64,000 nucleotides of DNA from CAZPXZ01 sp965219495 (GCA_965219495.1 OZ244777.1:2852001-2916000); one strand, 5' to 3'; shown: positions 25,472 to 35,137, counted from the first letter of the stretch. Translations and numbers: made by a program. Notes: generated from the letters alone by a model not told the origin.

Positions 25472-26655
25472 GCGGGATTGTTCGGCGCATGAAGTTCTAA
25501 AATTCCATCCTCCGGCGGAGGCGGCAGAAGTACACGCAGGATGGCATCAAGCACGAGGCGCCCGCGCGCCGTCACGGCAATACGGGCGTTGCTTCGGTGC
25601 AGCAGTCCAAGGGATTGGAGTCGTTCCATTGGTTCCGCCGGTATCGCAGTTCCGGCGAGCGCACGGAATCGCCTCAGCGATACCCCTTCCCAGAGGCGGA
25701 GCGCCGTGATCAGGTACTCTCTCCCTTGTTCTTCTCCGGAAAGAACGCGTGGTGCCGTGGCGAAAGCGTGCCCGAGGGTGTCGATCGACTCGAGCCAGGC
25801 CCCCGGATCTCGCACCGACTCGCTCGCCAGTCGCTTGCCGCCGCGCCTAGGCCGGCCATGCGCCCCGGGACCGATGCCGATCCAGTCGCCGGCGCGCCAG
25901 TAGATCAGGTTGTGGCGGCACCCCGCTCCGGGACGCGCGTGGTTGGAAATCTCGTAGGCGGGAAGCCCGGCGTCATTGGTGAGTTCCGCCGTCGCCTCAA
26001 AGATATTGGCTGCGGTTTCCGGGTCGGGAACGCGCAATTGCCCGCGGTCGTACAAAGCCTGGAAGGGTGTGCCGGGTTCGATGGTGAGCTGATAGACCGA
26101 CAGATGTTCGGTCCCCAAATCCAGCGCTTGTTTGAGTTCCGAGCGCCACGACCGGATGGTTTGATCGGGGCGTGCGGCGATCAGGTCGAAGGAGACGCGC
26201 GGGACCGCGCGGGAAGCAATTCGGACTGCGTCAAGGGCCTCCTCGGCGGTGTGCGTGCGGCCGAGGGCGCGAAGGCTTGCATCTCGGAGTGCCTGCACAC
26301 CGACCGAAATTCGACTGACGCCGGCGGCGGCATAGTCCATGAACTTCGATGCTTCCGAAGAGGTCGGGTTCGCTTCGAGCGTGATCTCCGGTCCTTCCCC
26401 GAAACCCCAGAGTGCGGATATTTCGCCGAGAACCGCCTGCACGGTGGAGGGTTCCATAAGTGAAGGAGTCCCGCCTCCAAAGAAGACCGTCCGGACTTCC
26501 TTCCGGTCGAACTCGGAAGCCGCATGCCGGAGTTCGGCGAGGATGGCCTTTTTCCAGCGCGCGTGGTCCACAACCCGCCATACATGCGCGTTGAAATCGC
26601 AATAGGGACAACGGGACTTGCAGAATGGCCAGTGGATATAGATGCCGAAGGCCAT
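25441..26655 (-). CDS. hemW: Radical SAM heme chaperone HemW
   Basis: This 404-residue protein inserts heme into target proteins and is often misnamed coproporphyrinogen oxidase. The radical SAM CX3CX2C motif is CKSRCPYCDF at residues 12-21, and FFGGGTPSLMEP is the GGGTP motif. The histidine-rich oxygen-independent CPO-type arginine/cysteine arrangement is not prominent, favouring HemW. In alphaproteobacteria it normally follows rdgB directly. Here rdgB is 19.5 kb away on the same strand, across an accessory island. Confidence 0.92.
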   Translation of the reverse strand: MAFGIYIHWPFCKSRCPYCDFNAHVWRVVDHARWKKAILAELRHAASEFDRKEVRTVFFGGGTPSLMEPSTVQAVLGEISALWGFGEGPEITLEANPTSSEASKFMDYAAAGVSRISVGVQALRDASLRALGRTHTAEEALDAVRIASRAVPRVSFDLIAARPDQTIRSWRSELKQALDLGTEHLSVYQLTIEPGTPFQALYDRGQLRVPDPETAANIFEATAELTNDAGLPAYEISNHARPGAGCRHNLIYWRAGDWIGIGPGAHGRPRRGGKRLASESVRDPGAWLESIDTLGHAFATAPRVLSGEEQGREYLITALRLWEGVSLRRFRALAGTAIPAEPMERLQSLGLLHRSNARIAVTARGRLVLDAILRVLLPPPPEDGILELHAPNNPAQSLNASRSA

Positions 26656-26879
26656 GGTTCAGGATCCTGGTATCGGCATTGCGCGGCAATTTTCGGCAGA
26701 TCTGCCGTTTCGTAACCGGCGAGAAAAGAATGCCGGCTTTGTGGCAAGACGATTGGTATCGGAAAGTCTAGAGTCTCGCATGCGGAACCACCTCGGGGAA
26801 CAAGGCATATTCGCCATCCGACAAGCGCGGCGCATCGGGCAGCTCCCCGGCATCATAACCCTGCGGCAGTGAAATCGGG
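26656..26879. other. hemW upstream region and left island boundary
   Basis: About 220 bp lie between the hemW start and the first recognisable island sequence. If hemW was once downstream of rdgB it may now depend on a promoter here. No clear promoter or attachment repeat could be picked out by eye. Confidence 0.35.
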
Positions 26880-27485
26880 GACTCCATAGAGGGCGCCGCG
26901 ACGCTTGAATACTGGCCGGAGCACAGTTGGCCTCCACACTGGCCGGGGAGTTTGTTCGATTCGATTCCGACTAATCGGGGCTGGGGCCCGGAAGTCGCCG
27001 CGCTGCTCGATCCCGATGCGCTCGTCCCCGGCGTCACCCAAGCGCCGCTCCGCTAGGACATCGCCGCCATCGCCGTCCCCTCCACCATCGACGGGCGCAA
27101 TATGGCGGGAGTAGATTTCGCGCTGACGGCAGGTTGGGGACATTTTGGCCAAGGCGATGCCGTGATGCCCGGGCAGGGCCGTTTCGTGGAACGACGTTTC
27201 ACGCCGGAGGAGCGCGCAGCCATGGGCGACGCCCTGCCCGCCCTCGGCAAGACCGCCTTCGAAATCCACCTCAACGCCAACGCCTTCTGGCGCAACGTCC
27301 CCGCCGCCGTCTGGCACTACCGCCTCGGCGGCTACCAGATCCTCAAGAAATGGCTCTCCTACCGCGAGCGCCCCGTCCTGGGCCGCCCGCTCCGCCCGGA
27401 GGAAGTGCAGCACTTCACCGATACCGCGCGGCGCATCGGGACGATCCTGTCGATAACCATGGCCGGAGCGAGGACAGGCGCATGA
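26880..27485 (+). pseudogene. C-terminal fragment of a type ISP restriction-modification methyltransferase
   Basis: The frame reads WPGSLFDSIPTNRGWGPEVA, then STIDGRNMAGVDFALTAGWG, FWRNVPAAVWHYRLGGYQIL and KKWLSYRERPVLGRPLRPEE, which match the extreme C-terminus of LlaBIII-like type ISP enzymes. Those proteins fuse a helicase/nuclease, a methyltransferase and a target-recognition domain over roughly 1000-1500 residues. Only about 200 codons remain, with one in-frame TAG at 27054. The stop overlaps the ATG of the next gene (ATGA at 27482-27485), so the two were once co-translated. Confidence 0.72.
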
Positions 27486-28073
27486 ACGAAAACTCTACCT
27501 GTCCCATCTGGAGGACACCCGCAACAGAATATTCGACCCAAGGGCGGGACGCGCGCGAGGCAGATTCGCCCCGTGCCGGAGGCCGGTATTCATATCTGGA
27601 ACGGCCGAAACAATACTCAAGAATCACGATGCCTCCTTGAAGGCGCGTCTGACCACATGGTTGATCGACCATCGGCGCCTAGGCGTCGACTGCCCTGAAG
27701 TAGAAACCGATTCGATCAAGGATGCCGAGGCAGGCCGCCCGCTGCCCATTCGCGATCGGGCCGACCGGTTTCTCCGATATCTGGCGGATCGTGAACCGTA
27801 TCCGGGCGGCGGCTTTCCGGCCCTCAGCTATGAAATAGATGGGACTTATATACGAGAGTCACAATGGGCTCCCGACACTGTTCCACGCCGAGGCGGGGCA
27901 ACCCCATCCTTCGCCTTCCCCTTGCCGGCGCCACGGGAAGCGGTTTCCCGCCATTTCCCACCCGTGAACGGGCCAATACCCGCTGCAAGACGTATCACCG
28001 GAGCCGGCACTTTCAGCCTAGTTTCCAGTACAACGGAGGATAGAGGCGCCGAAGCGCCAATTCAAGGAAATTG
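27482..28073 (+). pseudogene. 5' part of a zinc-ribbon/deoxyribosyltransferase-like gene, cut by IS66
   Basis: The start codon overlaps the stop of the type ISP fragment. The N-terminus (STCPIWRTPATEYSTQGRDA, then SPRAGGRY) looks like a decayed CxxC...CxxC zinc ribbon in which later cysteines have become W, S and A. A frameshift near 27590 moves the reading into another frame (SGTAETILKNHDASLKARLT, then WLIDHRRLGVDCPEV), which stays open to the IS66 junction. IS66 enters at 28073/28074, with an 8-bp duplication. The other half of the gene lies at 30415-31081. No enzymatic motif is visible in this part and I know no family name for it. Confidence 0.6.
28066..28073. repeat. 8-bp target-site duplication of IS66 copy 1 (left)
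   Basis: The sequence ggaaattg at 28066-28073 repeats at 30415-30422 just outside the IS. Eight-base duplications are characteristic of IS66-family elements. Confidence 0.9.
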
Positions 28074-28243
28074 GTAACTGCCCAGGTAAGTGGGTGCACC
28101 ACGGAGTGCATTGCCCGCCACTGCCGCAAGGTCGATGCTGCCCGGTTGTGACGGTTTCACGGGCGAGAACAGTTCTGTCTCGAAAAATCACTGGTAACAG
28201 CAGGCACTGGTAACAGAATTCAACCTGCGCTATTCATAGCGTC

Positions 28244-30294
28244 ATGGCGATTCGCTTTCAGCCCCGACGGTTCTTGCGGGCTCTTTCAGCGCCGACCCAC
28301 CTGGCGCAAGGGGCGCCGCCGCATGATGATGGCGGAACGAAACAGATTGAGGCTTTGCGGGAGCAACTCGAACAAAAGGACGAGCAACTCGCTGGTTTGC
28401 AAGCCGAGAACGCGACCCTGCGGCAACGTCTTGAAGAGCTGGAGCGCCAGCTTGGCCGAAATAGCAGGAACAGCAGCAAGCCTCCTTCGAGCGACGGGCT
28501 GCAGAAGCCGCGGGCGGAGCCCCGGACAAGGAGCCAGCGCGGCAAATCGGGCAGGCCGAGCGGCGGGCAGCCCGGGCACGCGGGTTCGACCTTGCGCCGG
28601 ACCGACAGGCCGGACCATGTCGAGGATCATCATCCGTCGCACTGTGCGGGCTGCGGCGCGCCGCTTTCGGCTGCGGACGGGGATGGAAGCCCTGTCGCAA
28701 GACAGGTCTTCGACCTGCCGGAGCCGCGCCCCCTCGAGGCCACGGAACACCGCGCTCACCGTTGCGTTTGCGGTCATTGCGGCGCGACGACACGGGCGGC
28801 GTTTCCCGCAGGCGTGACGGCGCCGGTGCAGTATGGTCCGCGCATGGCGGCGGTGGCGGCCTATCTGAGCCATGCGCATTTCCTGCCCGAGGATCGTTTG
28901 TCGCAACTGATGGCCGACCTGTTCAACGCGCCCGTGTGCGCCGCGACGCTGGCGGCGATGAGCCGCCGGATGGCCGAGCAGTTGCAGGGTTTCGTCGACC
29001 ATGTGCGGGAGCTGATCGTCCGCAAGGCGCCGGTGAAGCATCTCGACGAGACCGGCTTCCGGGTTGGCGGACGCACGCAGTGGCTCCACATTGCCTGCAC
29101 GCCATGGCTGACCTTGTTTCGCGTCCACGAAAAGCGCGGCGACTTGCTGCCGGGGTTCTCCGGTTGTGTCGTCCACGATCATTGGAAGCCCTGTTTCAAG
29201 ATCGAGGGCGTCCTGCACGCGCTCTGCAACGCCCATCACCTGCGCGAACTTCAAGCCCTGATCGACATCGAAAAAGAGGACTGGGCCCGGCACATGCACC
29301 GGCTCCTGTCGCGCGCCAATCGGGTCGTTCATCTCGCCAGAACGATGGCAAGATCTCCTCCCGAAACGCTGCTCCACCGGATCGGGCGAACCTACGACCG
29401 GATCCTCGCCGAGGCGCTCGCCTTTCATCAGGCGCAGCCACCGCTCGCGCCGCCGAAGCCCGGCAAACGCGGGCGAAAGAAACGCCGCGTCGGACACAAT
29501 CTCGCCCTCCGGCTCCAGGACTGCAAGACCGAGACCTTGCGTTTCCTCACCGACCCCGACGTTCCGTTTACCAACAATGAAGCGTATGCCGACAAACGTT
29601 TTATGCCGACAACGCATCCCAACTCATTGATTCATTGGGCCGCGCGCCGGAATTTGTCGGCATAATCACAGAGCTTCGAGGAATGCCATTAACGCGTCAT
29701 TGGGTTGATAGGCGCCTTCGGGAGCTTCGGACAGTCGTGTCCGGTCCATCGCTTCTTTCTTTATGCGCATGTCGGCATGAAGGGAGACCTGCGTTGTCTC
29801 GAGTGACACGTGCCCCAGCCGGATGGCCGGTGAACCATCGTGCGACCGACATCAAATCGTTGGGAAATAAAAGAAACTACGCCGAACTCTGTGCAACGGA
29901 AATCAGGTCGATGCTGTCACCGCACCGGACGACAACAGCGTCAAAAGGGATCAATCAAGCTGCGTGCTGGTCGGCGTGGCCCCCGCTCCATCCGCAAGGC
30001 CACACCGCATCTCCGCTCCATGATTATGCCGACAAATTCCGGGGCGCGGCCCAGTGAATCAATGAGTTGGGATGCGTTGTCGGCATAAAACGTTTGTCGG
30101 CATAGTGAAGCCGAACGCGATGGTCGAATTGGGAAATTGCGCCAGAAAATCTCCGGCGGGTTCCGCTCCCCAAAAGGCGCCCAAGACTTCGCCACCCTGC
30201 GCAGCGCCGTCACCACCGCCAGAAAGCAGGGCTGGAACATCATCGAAACCTTGATGGCATCGCCGGACCAACTGATCGGAAAACTCCAATGCTA
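28244..30294 (+). pseudogene. IS66 transposase (TnpC), interrupted by mini-RIT
   Basis: Codons 1-447 give a normal IS66 transposase: a coiled-coil leucine-rich N-terminus (QKDEQLAGLQAENATLRQRL), NSSKPPSSDG, a zinc-binding CAGCGAPL...CGHCG region, and a DDE core containing VKHLDETGFRVGGRTQWLHI and VVHDHWKPCF. The reading stops being IS66 after PFTNNEA at 29583, where the mini-RIT enters. The C-terminus resumes after it (AERDGRIGKLRQKISGGFRS, then ATLRSAVTTARKQGWNIIET) to a TAA at 30292. The insertion separates the third catalytic region, so this copy should be inactive. Confidence 0.88.
29585..30104. mobile_element. Miniature RIT-derived element (520 bp, non-autonomous)
   Basis: It has 80-bp terminal inverted repeats at 29585-29664 and 30025-30104, nearly identical to those of the full RIT element at 59315-62840. 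The interior is stitched from three RIT segments: left subterminal sequence (to about 29822), a short piece matching about 62288-62330, and right subterminal sequence matching about 62605-62760. No recombinase gene remains. It is flanked by tgaagc on both sides (29578-29583 and 30106-30111) and sits after the codons NNEA of the IS66 transposase, the same codon used by the full RIT. Confidence 0.88.
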
Positions 30295-30414
30295 AACCGC
30301 TCCATACGACCTGCCCGCTGGCGCCACGCCGATCCCGACCCAAGCGTGCGTGATCCCAAACGCAAGCCTTGCCCAGCCTTCACGTACGCGCAAGACTGAG
30401 TGCTGGGCAGTTAC

Positions 30415-31081
30415 GGAAATTGTTACTTTAGTATATAATCCCCAAATAGATCGCAAGAGTTTTCTCTTGGCGCTTTCCCGGTTGGAGTCCTCGGCAGATC
30501 CGTCAGCCATAGTCGGGCAGAGGCGCGAGATAAGCTTCTTTGGAGACTATCTGGAGGAACAGGGATGGATAGAATCCTATGAATGGAGAGGGCGTTCCGA
30601 CAACCGATTGGCTGTGGCGGGCCACGTCCGGTTGGCCGAACTGGAAACGACCCATACACCTTCTTCAAGAGCTTTTGTCGCGATGTGGTTCGACGACTCC
30701 ATGAACGAAGCATGGGACCGTGGCATGGCCCCGGCGGTCCGCGACGCAGGCTACGATCCGGTGCGAATCGACCAAAGGGAGCATGTAATCAAGATCGACG
30801 ATGAGATCATTGCCGAGCTACGCAGAGCCCGCTTTGTTGTGTCGGATTTCACACATGGAGACGCGGGCGCGCGCGGCGGCGTCTACTATGAAGCGGGCTT
30901 TGCGCACGGTCTCGCTATCCCGGTCATATTTACGTGCCATGAAACCTCTCTTAGGGACGTTCATTTCGATACGCGTCAATACAATCACATTGTTTGGAAG
31001 AGTCCCGAGGAGCTTCGGAGCAGGCTTACAAGCCGTATTGCGGCTGTAATCGGAGAAGGGCCATATATGTCGCGAGACTGA
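30415..31081 (+). pseudogene. 3' part of the same gene: nucleoside 2-deoxyribosyltransferase-like domain
   Basis: The frame is open from the IS66 junction to a TGA at 31079-31081. The C-terminal ~130 residues read AFVAMWFDDSMNEAWDRGMA, DEIIAELRRARFVVSDFTHG, GGVYYEAGFAHGLAIPVIFT and HFDTRQYNHIVWKSPEELRS. The YYEAGFAHGL segment with its glutamate, after an aspartate at the end of a strand, resembles the Rossmann-like fold of nucleoside 2-deoxyribosyltransferases and some TIR/SLOG-type nucleotide-cleaving effectors. The 5' half of the gene is at 27482-28073. A base-removing or NAD-consuming defence role is inference from the fold and the restriction-modification neighbour. Confidence 0.62.
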
Positions 31082-31102
31082 TCGGTAAGGCAACTTCTTC
31101 GA

Positions 31103-32263
31103 TCATGCGGTCTTGTCCGCCATCGCTTGCGCAATGAACGTCCCCACCTTCTCCGCCGCGTCGACAAGGTGCCCGTCGGAAAGGTAAGCATAGCCCGCGG
31201 TCGTGCGATGCCGCCGGTGCCCGAGTAACTTGCCGACCAGCGGCAGGTTCTCGCCCGACATGACGGCCTGGCTGGCGGCGGTTTGGCGTAGGTCATGCAG
31301 ACGCAGCCTCCCGAGCCTTGCATCGTCGCAGACCGCATGCCAGCAGGCGGCGAGGCTTTATTGCCCCCGGCCTTCAGCGTAGCGCGGAAACAGAAACGCG
31401 TCTGGATCGCGCGCGCGGGGCAGTGCCTAGATCCGCGCCCGCGCGGCCTTGCCGAGCGGGACGCTTCGCGGGCCGGTTTTGGAGTCCCGCAAGTTGATCG
31501 CCTCGGCCCCGATGTCGCGCCAGCGCAGATTGAGCACTTCGCTCCTGCGGCATCCGGTGAGCGCCAGCAGCCGGATCGCAGCGACGGCCTCGGGCCACCG
31601 GGCCTGGTGGACGTCGAGCGCGCGCCCCAGCCGCGCCAATTCGTCGGTGTCGAGAAAGGGTGCGACGTTGTTCCTCGGATTCTTAGCGATGCCGAGACAG
31701 GGGTTGCTACCGCGCTCGCGCAAGCCCCATTCCTCGGCCCGGAACATCATGGCGCGCAGTATCTCGAAGGCGCGGTTGGCCGCGCCGGGCTTGTCCCTGC
31801 TCGCCGCGTCGAGCCACGCGGCCACGTCCTCGGGGCCGATGCCGTCCAGCGGCATCTTGCCGAATGCGGGTAAGATGCGGGCCTTTAGGTAGATGCGGAT
31901 GGTCTTGCGTCCCGAGGGCTTCCAGTGCGGGTCGCAGCGCCGCAAATACTCGTGGGCGAACTCCCCGAAGGTCGGCGTGCGCTTTTCCCTGCCGATGTCG
32001 TCTGCGGGGTTCTCGCCCGCGCGGATGCGGGCAAGGATGTCGCGGGCGCGGCGACGGGCCTCGGCAAGCTCCATCTCGCCGTAATGGGCGATGACGATGC
32101 GGCGGCTCCGTCCCTCGATGCGGGCCTGCACAATCCAGACCTTGCGGCCCGAAGGGTGAATGCGCAGCCCGAATCCGGTGAACGACTTGTCGAACAGGAT
32201 AGTGTCCTTGCCGTTGGACTTGCTCTCGCGGGCAAGTCGCGGAGTGAGGTCAAATGTGGACAT
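31103..32263 (-). pseudogene. Tyrosine integrase (DUF4102-type) with two nonsense codons
   Basis: A single frame from the ATG at 32263 to the TGA at 31103 gives 386 codons of a P4-like integrase: DUF4102 N-domain (GFGLRIHPSGRKVWIVQARI), core-binding domain, catalytic R in LLALTGCRRSEVLNLRWRDI, HxxR in RLHDLRQTAAS, then GKLLGHRRHRTTAGYAYLSD with the tyrosine. TAG at 31427-31429 and TAA at 31358-31360 interrupt it in the same frame between the first Arg and the His box. It overlaps the upstream integrase remnant by 14 bp, so the two formed a tandem integrase operon. Confidence 0.85.
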
Positions 32264-33493
32264 GGCGGAACTCTCCCTTGGGCTGCGCGATGCGTTCAAC
32301 CTGGGCCGGGCGGACAGCGCGGGACTCTCCCTTGCCCCCTTTCTCCCTTCCGGCCAGGGCGGCATGGATGCGGTTCGACACCCGGTCGGCGGCGTCCGCA
32401 ACGGACTGGTCGGAAAGATGGACGTATCGCTCGGTGGTCTCGACCAGGGCGTGACCCAACAGCTTGGCGATGGTCACCATGTCCACGCCGTTCACGGCGG
32501 CGACCGAGGCCCAAGTATGTCGAAGGTCATGAAGCCGTAGTCCGGATAGTCCCGCGGCGTCGCGGATGCGGCTCCATTGATGCCCGAAGTTGTCGATGGG
32601 CCGCGTCGGCGGGCGTCCGGGAAAGACGAACGGGCAATCGGGGTTGTAGCGCGGGATGGCGTCGATGACCGCGTGTGCGGCGCTCGACAGCCAGACCGTG
32701 CGCGGGCCGGACTTCGAATCGGGCAGGTGGATGCGCCTGCCTCGAATCCAGTCCCATTCGAGGGTGGCGACTTCTCCGACCCGGCATCAAGTGCGCATCA
32801 GCAACCGGACGATGGCGACAATGTGCGGGCAGTAGAACTCGTCGCGGGTGAGCACGGCGTTGAGCCGGGCCATCTCCTCCGCCGTCAGGAAACGCTCCTT
32901 GGGCTCCGTCCGGTAGCGCTTGGTCTTCTTGCAGGGGTTTGAATTATGGGGCGGTAACCCCAAAGCTCGGCCATGCGCATCATGACGGACAGGAGCGGCA
33001 TGGCGCGGTTGGCGCTGCCGGGCCGGTCGGCCATGGACGCGTACCAATCCTTGACGTGCTCGACGGTGATGGCGTCCACGGTCATGTGGCCGAAGGTGGG
33101 CAGGATGTGGTTGCGGACCAGATACCTGTTGGATTGCAGGGTTCGGGGCTTCCAGTGGCGGGCGTAACGGTCGAGGAACTCCTCGGCGAAGGCGTCCATC
33201 GGCCGTCCCGGCGTTCTGGGTCCGCCGTCCTTCTTCACCGTGTCGAGGAAGGCGGCGAGGAGCTTGCGGGCCTCACGCCGCGCCTCGGGGACGGTCATGG
33301 TGTCGGCGCTGCCGACTCTGGCGTAGCGCCTGCGCCCGCGCACCATGTGGGAGAGGAAGAAGGTTCTGACGCCGGTGGGTTGTATGGCCAGCCCCAGGCC
33401 GGAGATCACGTCGTCGCGGATTTCGTATTTGCAGTCGCCTAGCTTGGCGGCGCGGACGCGCCGGGCGAAGGTGGACTTTGGATTGTCGGTCAT
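32250..33493 (-). pseudogene. Second tyrosine integrase (DUF4102-type), frameshifted
   Basis: It starts at the ATG at 33493 (TDNPKSTFARRVRAAKLGDC). The N-domain contains ISGLGLAIQPTGVRTFFLSH. A frameshift near 32945 follows AELWGYRP, and a TGA at 32787 replaces the residue before CRVGEVATLEWDWIRGRRIH. The catalytic end is otherwise recognisable, with RLHDLRHTWASVAAVNGVD and LLGHALVETTERYVHLSD. The closest analogues are integrases of alphaproteobacterial genomic islands, supporting acquisition of this block by integration. Confidence 0.82.
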
Positions 33494-34349
33494 GGTCGCG
33501 GCTCCTGTTTCGGGCCGCGCGGCTGAGCGGTAGTACAGGAGGCAGCCGCGGCGGCGTTTCGTTGAGGAGGCCGCGCGACAGAACGGGACGAGGCGAGCCA
33601 TAAGGCTCTGTAGTTACGGGAGTTTCCGCCAGTTCACGCGATAGCGGGCACCGGCCGGAAGTGCATCAACAATGCGTCGGGTGTGACGAGAAAGACTCCG
33701 CAAGGAGTCCGGATGCGCGATTGTGCCCTGCACACCGTCATCGGCCGGAACAGCCGACGTCGCAAGGGGCTGGAGCCATCGCGGCGTTTGAGCGAGACGA
33801 CCGGGCCGCAGTCTCCGAGCGCGTTCCGCATCGCCTTCTTGACCGCAGAGGTAACAAATCGGCGCGCGCCGTGCAAGGCGGCGATGTCGGTTTCCATACC
33901 GCGCGCCGGCGCCTTGTCGTTACCGCCGCGCACCAGTTGCCGGGCACACGTTACCGCAAACCGTCGAGGGTCTTTGCACGTGTCACCGCAGCTTGGCCAA
34001 GGCTGGCGTAGTCCCCGGCATACAAGGCGATCGCAGGTCTGTTGACTCGTTCCCGCGCACGCATCGGGCAGCCGTGATTACGTTACCGCTCAGCATCGCC
34101 AGCAGTGGTGCGCCACACTGCATGAGCCCGGGTGCAGTGCGGGCGTGCAATGCCAGCAATCCTGCCGCAGGTAGCGATGCAGGCGGTCATCACGGCGGCA
34201 CCGGCACACGTGCAGTTCGGCCTGCGGTTGGACATGCGGAGTCCAATGCACAAGCCGCGCGGCTTCGCGGTCGACACCATTCGTCCGGCCGCGTCTTGAT
34301 TGCACCGCAATCACTGTGTAAGTTGAGTCATGCTGCGATTTGGGAGGCG
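33494..34349. other. Long gap without a convincing gene
   Basis: About 850 bp upstream of the integrases. A minus-strand segment at about 33820-33935 (RGGNDKAPARGMETDIAALH, then GARRFVTSAVKKAMR) faintly resembles the helicase part of P4-type phage/plasmid primases, but the match is short and the frame closes quickly. No tRNA or attachment site was recognised. Confidence 0.3.
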
Positions 34350-34601
34350 ATGTCCATGGCGAGCATCACGATCCGCAATCTCGACGACGATGTGAAGACC
34401 CGACTGCGCACGCAGGCGGCCGGGCATGGCCGTTCGATGGAAGAGGAAGCGCGCGTGATTTTGCGCAAGGCGGTCGAGCGCAAGGCGGCTCCCCGGAATC
34501 TCGCGAGCGCGATCCGCGCCCGGATCGAGCCTCTTGGCGGTGTGGACCTGGAACTGCCGCCACGTGAACCAATCCGCGAGCCGCCCGACTTCGATCAGTG
34601 A
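34350..34601 (+). CDS. FitA-like ribbon-helix-helix antitoxin
   Basis: This 83-residue antitoxin has an N-terminal MetJ/Arc-type DNA-binding domain (MASITIRNLDDDVKTRLRTQ, then AAGHGRSMEEEARVILRKAV) and an acidic C-terminal tail that should occupy the toxin active site. GGGAGG lies a few bases upstream of the ATG at 34350; an in-frame ATG at 34356 is an alternative. It precedes the PIN toxin by 7 bp. The FitA/plasmid-stability type is favoured by the REPIREPPDF tail. Expression is probably autoregulated through the preceding promoter. Confidence 0.82.
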   Translation: MSMASITIRNLDDDVKTRLRTQAAGHGRSMEEEARVILRKAVERKAAPRNLASAIRARIEPLGGVDLELPPREPIREPPDFDQ

Positions 34602-34608
34602 ATCGGCG

Positions 34609-35031
34609 ATGATCGTACTTGATACCAACGTTGTCTCCGAACTCCTGCGGCCGTCGCCGGACCGGACTGTGGAGACCTGGGTCGCGGACCGTCCGGCAAC
34701 CGATCTGTATTTCTCGGCGGTCGGCGAGGCGGAACTGCGCTATGGGGTTGCGATTCTGCCGACCGGCCGTCGCCGGGATGCGCTTGCCTCTGCGATTGAG
34801 GCAATTCTGCGAGAGGATTTCGACGAACGGATCCTGCCCTTCGACAGCGCGGCGGCGCGCGCCTATGCGACGATTGCGGCGGCTCGACGCGCTGCCGGAC
34901 GCACGGCATCTCCGTCCGATTGCCAGATCGCGGCCATTGCGCGGTCGAGCCGGATGGCGGTGGCGACGCGCAACGTCCGCGACTTTGACGACATGGGGAT
35001 CGAACTGCTCGATCCCTGGGCAGGCGCATAA
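34609..35031 (+). CDS. PIN-domain ribonuclease toxin (FitB/VapC-like)
   Basis: This intact 140-residue PIN toxin has acidic catalytic residues in MIVLDTNVVSELLR, in SAVGEAELRYGVA and in TASPSDCQIAAIARSSRMA, with the ATRNVRDFDDMGIELLDPW ending typical of FitB/VapC RNases. The ATG at 34609 follows the antitoxin stop by 7 bp. Such toxins cleave tRNA or rRNA when the antitoxin is degraded. The pair is one of few intact units in this decayed island and may act as an addiction module. Confidence 0.87.
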   Translation: MIVLDTNVVSELLRPSPDRTVETWVADRPATDLYFSAVGEAELRYGVAILPTGRRRDALASAIEAILREDFDERILPFDSAAARAYATIAAARRAAGRTASPSDCQIAAIARSSRMAVATRNVRDFDDMGIELLDPWAGA

Positions 35032-35137
35032 CAGGAATGGCCGAAGCCTTCTCGCGCGTCAAGATCGACTCTCTGTTCACTGTGAGTCCAACTACCGGCT
35101 TCGGCCGAGGATTATTCTGATCCGGGAACAGGGTGAT

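Larger units (their letters stand above)
28074..30414 (+). mobile_element. IS66-family element, copy 1, carrying a mini-RIT insert
   Basis: The ends are gtaactgcccagg at 28074 and ctgggcagttac at 30414, an inverted repeat, with 8-bp direct repeats outside. Without the 520-bp insert the IS would be about 1.8 kb, with a single tnpC-type gene and no tnpA/tnpB, as in the ISBst12 subgroup. A second copy on the minus strand begins at 58979 and runs off the right edge. A 3' fragment of a third copy lies at 35528-35830. Confidence 0.9.

Noticed and set aside
33634..33933. P4-type primase fragment
   Set aside because: Only about 35 residues show a faint resemblance and the frame breaks immediately; not enough for a gene call.
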